Assembly (NCBI GenBank): GCA_021404565.1
Contig: JAAWWF010000002.1
Location: 1 to 64,000 of the forward strand
DNA from: Roseivirga sp.
GTDB lineage: Bacteria > Bacteroidota > Bacteroidia > Cytophagales > Cyclobacteriaceae
DNA: 64,000 bases
Reading direction: 5' to 3'
Shown one piece after another: positions 61,545-64,000 of the stretch; positions within the stretch are counted from its first letter, which is position 1, and every line of letters starts with the position of its first letter. Under the pieces are notes generated by a model, which was not told where the DNA came from, ran no database searches, and worked only from the letters and a program-made list of their open reading frames with translations. The position numbers and the translations under genes were made by a program.

Positions 61545-64000
61545 GTGCCGCCCTCATGGTTTGAAAGCTCACTGTCAGTAGTGCGATAAGTAGTGCCGAA
61601 GCCCCTGTTAGGGCAAAGATCCACCAGGCGAGAGGAACGCTGTATGCGAAGCCCTGCAGCCAATTGTTCATCAGGTACCAGGCAATAGGTGCAGCAATGA
61701 TGAATGAAACCAAAACCAGCTGAACAAACTCTTTCGAAAACATGGTAACAATGCTGTTGACAGAAGCACCCAGTACCTTACGAATTCCGATTTCCCTGGT
61801 ACGTTGCTCAGCAGAAAACATAGCAAGCCCCAGCAATCCCAGACAGGAGATGAGAATGGCCAAAACCGCAAAGACATTGGACAGCTTGCTGATAATAGCC
61901 TCGCTCTCATACATTTTGGCATATTCCAGGTCGAGAAATTGATAAGCCAGGGGGTAGTTGGGGTTTACCTCGGCATTGGCGAGCTCCAGACTCTTTAGCG
62001 CTTCTTGGGTTTGACCGGGGGGCGTTTTTACCATGATGATACCAAAATTGAGATTCTCTTTTACGTCCACGATCAGGGGTTTGATTTTCTCATGAAGGGA
62101 TGAAATATGGTAGTCTTTGAGAATACCTATGATGTGCCCTTGCTTGCGCCAGGCCGAAATACGTTTGCCCAATGGGTTTTCCATACCCATCTGCGTCAGG
62201 GCGGTTTCATTTACCATAAAGGCTGATGTATCGGTGGCAAAATCTTTCGAAAAGCTGCGACCTTCCACCACTTCCAGTCCCATCATATCCACAAAATCAA
62301 AACCCACCGAAGTAGGCTTAAAGCTCACAGCCTGGCCCTCTTGCTGCCCTTCCCAGGTAAAAGGTGAAGACATTTCAAAGCCCATGTTATGAGGCGCCTC
62401 GCTACTACGGTCTACCATGGAGATGCCTGGAAGCGTAAGCAGGCGCTCTTTCAAGACAGCATATTTGCGGTTCAGGTCACCCTCGATGCGCAGGTATATG
62501 ATGTTTTCCTTGTCATAACCCAGGTGCTTGTTCTGGACAAAGTCCGTTTGACGTGATACCACCAGCGTGCCAATAAGCAAGAGTATGGACAAACTGAACT
62601 GAAATACTGCCAGCCCTTTCCTAAACCAAAGCGCTGATTTGCTGAAACGGGTAAGCCCCTTTAGCACCCGTACCGGCCGCAGCGAGGAAAGAAAAAGCGC
62701 TGGGTAGCTTCCGGACGCCAGTCCTGCGGCTACGGTTAACCCGATTAAGAAAAGCCAATAATTACTTTTTTCCAGGGGCAATGCCATTTGCTTGCCGGAA
62801 AAGTCATTGAAAAAGGGCAGGAGCAGACTTACCAACACAAGCGCGCAGATCAAAGCTATAAAAGAGAGTAAGAGAGACTCACCCAGAAACTGGCCGATCA
62901 GGTAGCCTCGGCTGGACCCAATTACCTTTCTTACCCCCACTTCCCTGGCTCTTTTGAGAGACTTGGCGGTAGCCAGGTTCATAAAATTGACACAGGCGAT
63001 GATCAAGATGAAAATGGCCACACCACTAAAGATATTTACATACTCCTTGCGGCCTTCCGCAGGCGCTCCATTCACAAAGTTTGAACTGAGATAACGATCA
63101 CCGAAGGGCTGAATTCCAAGGTCTACCTGATAGTTTTCAGGATAGTCGGAGCGCTGATTCTGAAAATCCCTGAGCTTTTCGGCAAAGGCCGCTGGGTCAG
63201 TATTTTCTTTAAGTTGTATATAGGTCGGGAATTTATTATCAGACCTTAGTATCTCACCTTTCACAGTATTTTTCCAACTGATCAGGTAATCAAACTGCAG
63301 CGAGCTTTGCTGGTCGGTATCTTTGAATACTGCTCTGACTACGAAGTCACGGAAGTTTTCGTAACGTAGCACCTTACCCAGGGCCTCTTCAGGGCTGTCA
63401 AAGAACATGCGGGCCATCTTCTCAGATATCGCTACCGTATTAATTTCATCCAGGGCAGAGGCTGCCTTACCTGCAACCAGCTCATAGGAAAACATCTTGA
63501 AAAAGTCCTCACCTGCTGTGCTTCCCTTTATTTTGTGCTTGATATCTCCGTATTGAAAGGTACAGGGGTAGCCCCATGGCAGGTCGTAGGAGGTGGCATA
63601 GTTGGTGGCATAAAGCACCTCAGGAAAATTGACTTTCAGCTCATCGGCCAGTACGGGCTCATCCTGACCGTTTCTGTTGCCATACCAGTTGGGAATATCA
63701 TATCCCCCAAATACGTTACCATTGCTCTCAGTGGTATGGTAGAGCGTATAGAGGCGCTCGTTGTTCTTGTGAAAATTGTCAACCACCTTTTCATCTGCTA
63801 CCCACAGAAAGATCAGCAGAAAGCAGGTCATACCAAGGGCAAGACCCAGCACATTGATGATTGAAAAAGCCTTGTTTCTAACGGTGTTTCTAAAGGCGGT
63901 AAGAAAATAATGTCGGACCATGGTGATAGGATGTGGTGTTGTGTTTTGAGTTGTTTTTTTGAAAAAGGACGGTCGCATATAGGCAAGTGCTTCACGCCAG
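61510..64000 (-). CDS. FtsX-like ABC permease, start lies beyond the right edge
   Basis: At least 829 codons of a MacB/FtsX-type permease. In frame, the sequence upstream of the first ATG (63978) is open to the edge and reads WREALAYMRPSFFKKTT. That is how permease-prefix domain 2 ends just before the first helix region MVRHYFLTAFRNTVRNKAFS, so the real start is outside the window. The body has a MacB periplasmic domain, FtsX helices (KRAREVGVRKVIGSSRGYLI), a second periplasmic domain and the closing FtsX domain (RTREIGIRKVLGASVNSIVT). No ATPase is adjacent. It is the third such permease in the window and overlaps the converging membrane-protein gene by 35 bases. Confidence 0.9.
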   Translation of the reverse strand, partial: WREALAYMRPSFFKKTTQNTTPHPITMVRHYFLTAFRNTVRNKAFSIINVLGLALGMTCFLLIFLWVADEKVVDNFHKNNERLYTLYHTTESNGNVFGGYDIPNWYGNRNGQDEPVLADELKVNFPEVLYATNYATSYDLPWGYPCTFQYGDIKHKIKGSTAGEDFFKMFSYELVAGKAASALDEINTVAISEKMARMFFDSPEEALGKVLRYENFRDFVVRAVFKDTDQQSSLQFDYLISWKNTVKGEILRSDNKFPTYIQLKENTDPAAFAEKLRDFQNQRSDYPENYQVDLGIQPFGDRYLSSNFVNGAPAEGRKEYVNIFSGVAIFILIIACVNFMNLATAKSLKRAREVGVRKVIGSSRGYLIGQFLGESLLLSFIALICALVLVSLLLPFFNDFSGKQMALPLEKSNYWLFLIGLTVAAGLASGSYPALFLSSLRPVRVLKGLTRFSKSALWFRKGLAVFQFSLSILLLIGTLVVSRQTDFVQNKHLGYDKENIIYLRIEGDLNRKYAVLKERLLTLPGISMVDRSSEAPHNMGFEMSSPFTWEGQQEGQAVSFKPTSVGFDFVDMMGLEVVEGRSFSKDFATDTSAFMVNETALTQMGMENPLGKRISAWRKQGHIIGILKDYHISSLHEKIKPLIVDVKENLNFGIIMVKTPPGQTQEALKSLELANAEVNPNYPLAYQFLDLEYAKMYESEAIISKLSNVFAVLAILISCLGLLGLAMFSAEQRTREIGIRKVLGASVNSIVTMFSKEFVQLVLVSFIIAAPIAWYLMNNWLQGFAYSVPLAWWIFALTGASALLIALLTVSFQTMRAALRNPVKSLRAE

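Overview
The window reads as a chromosomal segment from a Bacteroidota bacterium, most likely a marine or aquatic member of the Cytophagales (inference). Evidence includes type IX secretion (T9SS) sorting domains of both types, a gliding-motility-associated C-terminal domain, SprB-like repeats, and LytS/LytTR signalling. It also includes PadR-regulated FtsX-type permeases without ATPases, DUF6090, DUF3127 and DUF3179 proteins, and promoters resembling the Bacteroidota TTG-N19-TAnnTTTG pattern. I saw no tRNA, rRNA, CRISPR array, insertion sequence, phage gene or integrase. Genes are dense and mostly intact, so this looks like ordinary chromosome with a few accessory-looking pieces.

Layout. 0-11.5 kb: a membrane-protein tail, a scramblase-like protein, a PQQ-type sugar dehydrogenase lipoprotein, a thioredoxin, a DUF3179 lipoprotein, a DUF6090 protein, a class C beta-lactamase-like hydrolase, a 1104-residue beta-propeller/amidohydrolase fusion, and an operon of an SSB-tailed DUF3127 protein with a broken L-2-hydroxyglutarate oxidase gene. 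11.6-21.3 kb: three tandem paralogous T9SS surface proteins with IgGFc-binding-like, PKD and SprB-type domains. The first two carry type B sorting domains and the third carries type A.

21.4-25 kb: a leftward operon of a MarR regulator, a PLP amino-acid decarboxylase, a GNAT acetyltransferase and probably a lipoprotein with two TonB-plug-like repeats. A perfect 24-bp palindrome covers the predicted transcription start of this operon. 25-38.4 kb: an intergenic stretch with two palindromes and an orphan terminator, a bestrophin channel, a NYN-domain protein, an unknown protein, a TIM-barrel isomerase, an NTF2-like protein, a frameshifted MBL-fold hydrolase, a secreted GH13 pullulanase, an HD-type protein, and an aldo/keto reductase paired with an ADP/ATP-translocase-like transporter.

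38.5-51 kb: two PadR-FtsX permease operons flank a leftward block. That block holds a DUF2306 protein, a YARHG lipoprotein and a five-gene operon (ABC ATPase, ABC permease, anchored beta protein, LytS kinase, LytTR regulator). This is probably an envelope-stress or export-control neighbourhood. 51-54.3 kb: gluconate permease and gluconokinase, an OmpA-like domain protein and a beta-barrel protein. 54.8-64 kb: a 1354-residue LamG/Calx-beta T9SS protein, an esterase lipoprotein, two unknown AT-richer genes, and a third FtsX permease whose reading frame runs off the right edge.

Two genes, lhgO and the MBL hydrolase, carry frame-disrupting lesions that are either real pseudogenes or sequence errors. 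Several genes make best sense with TTG starts.
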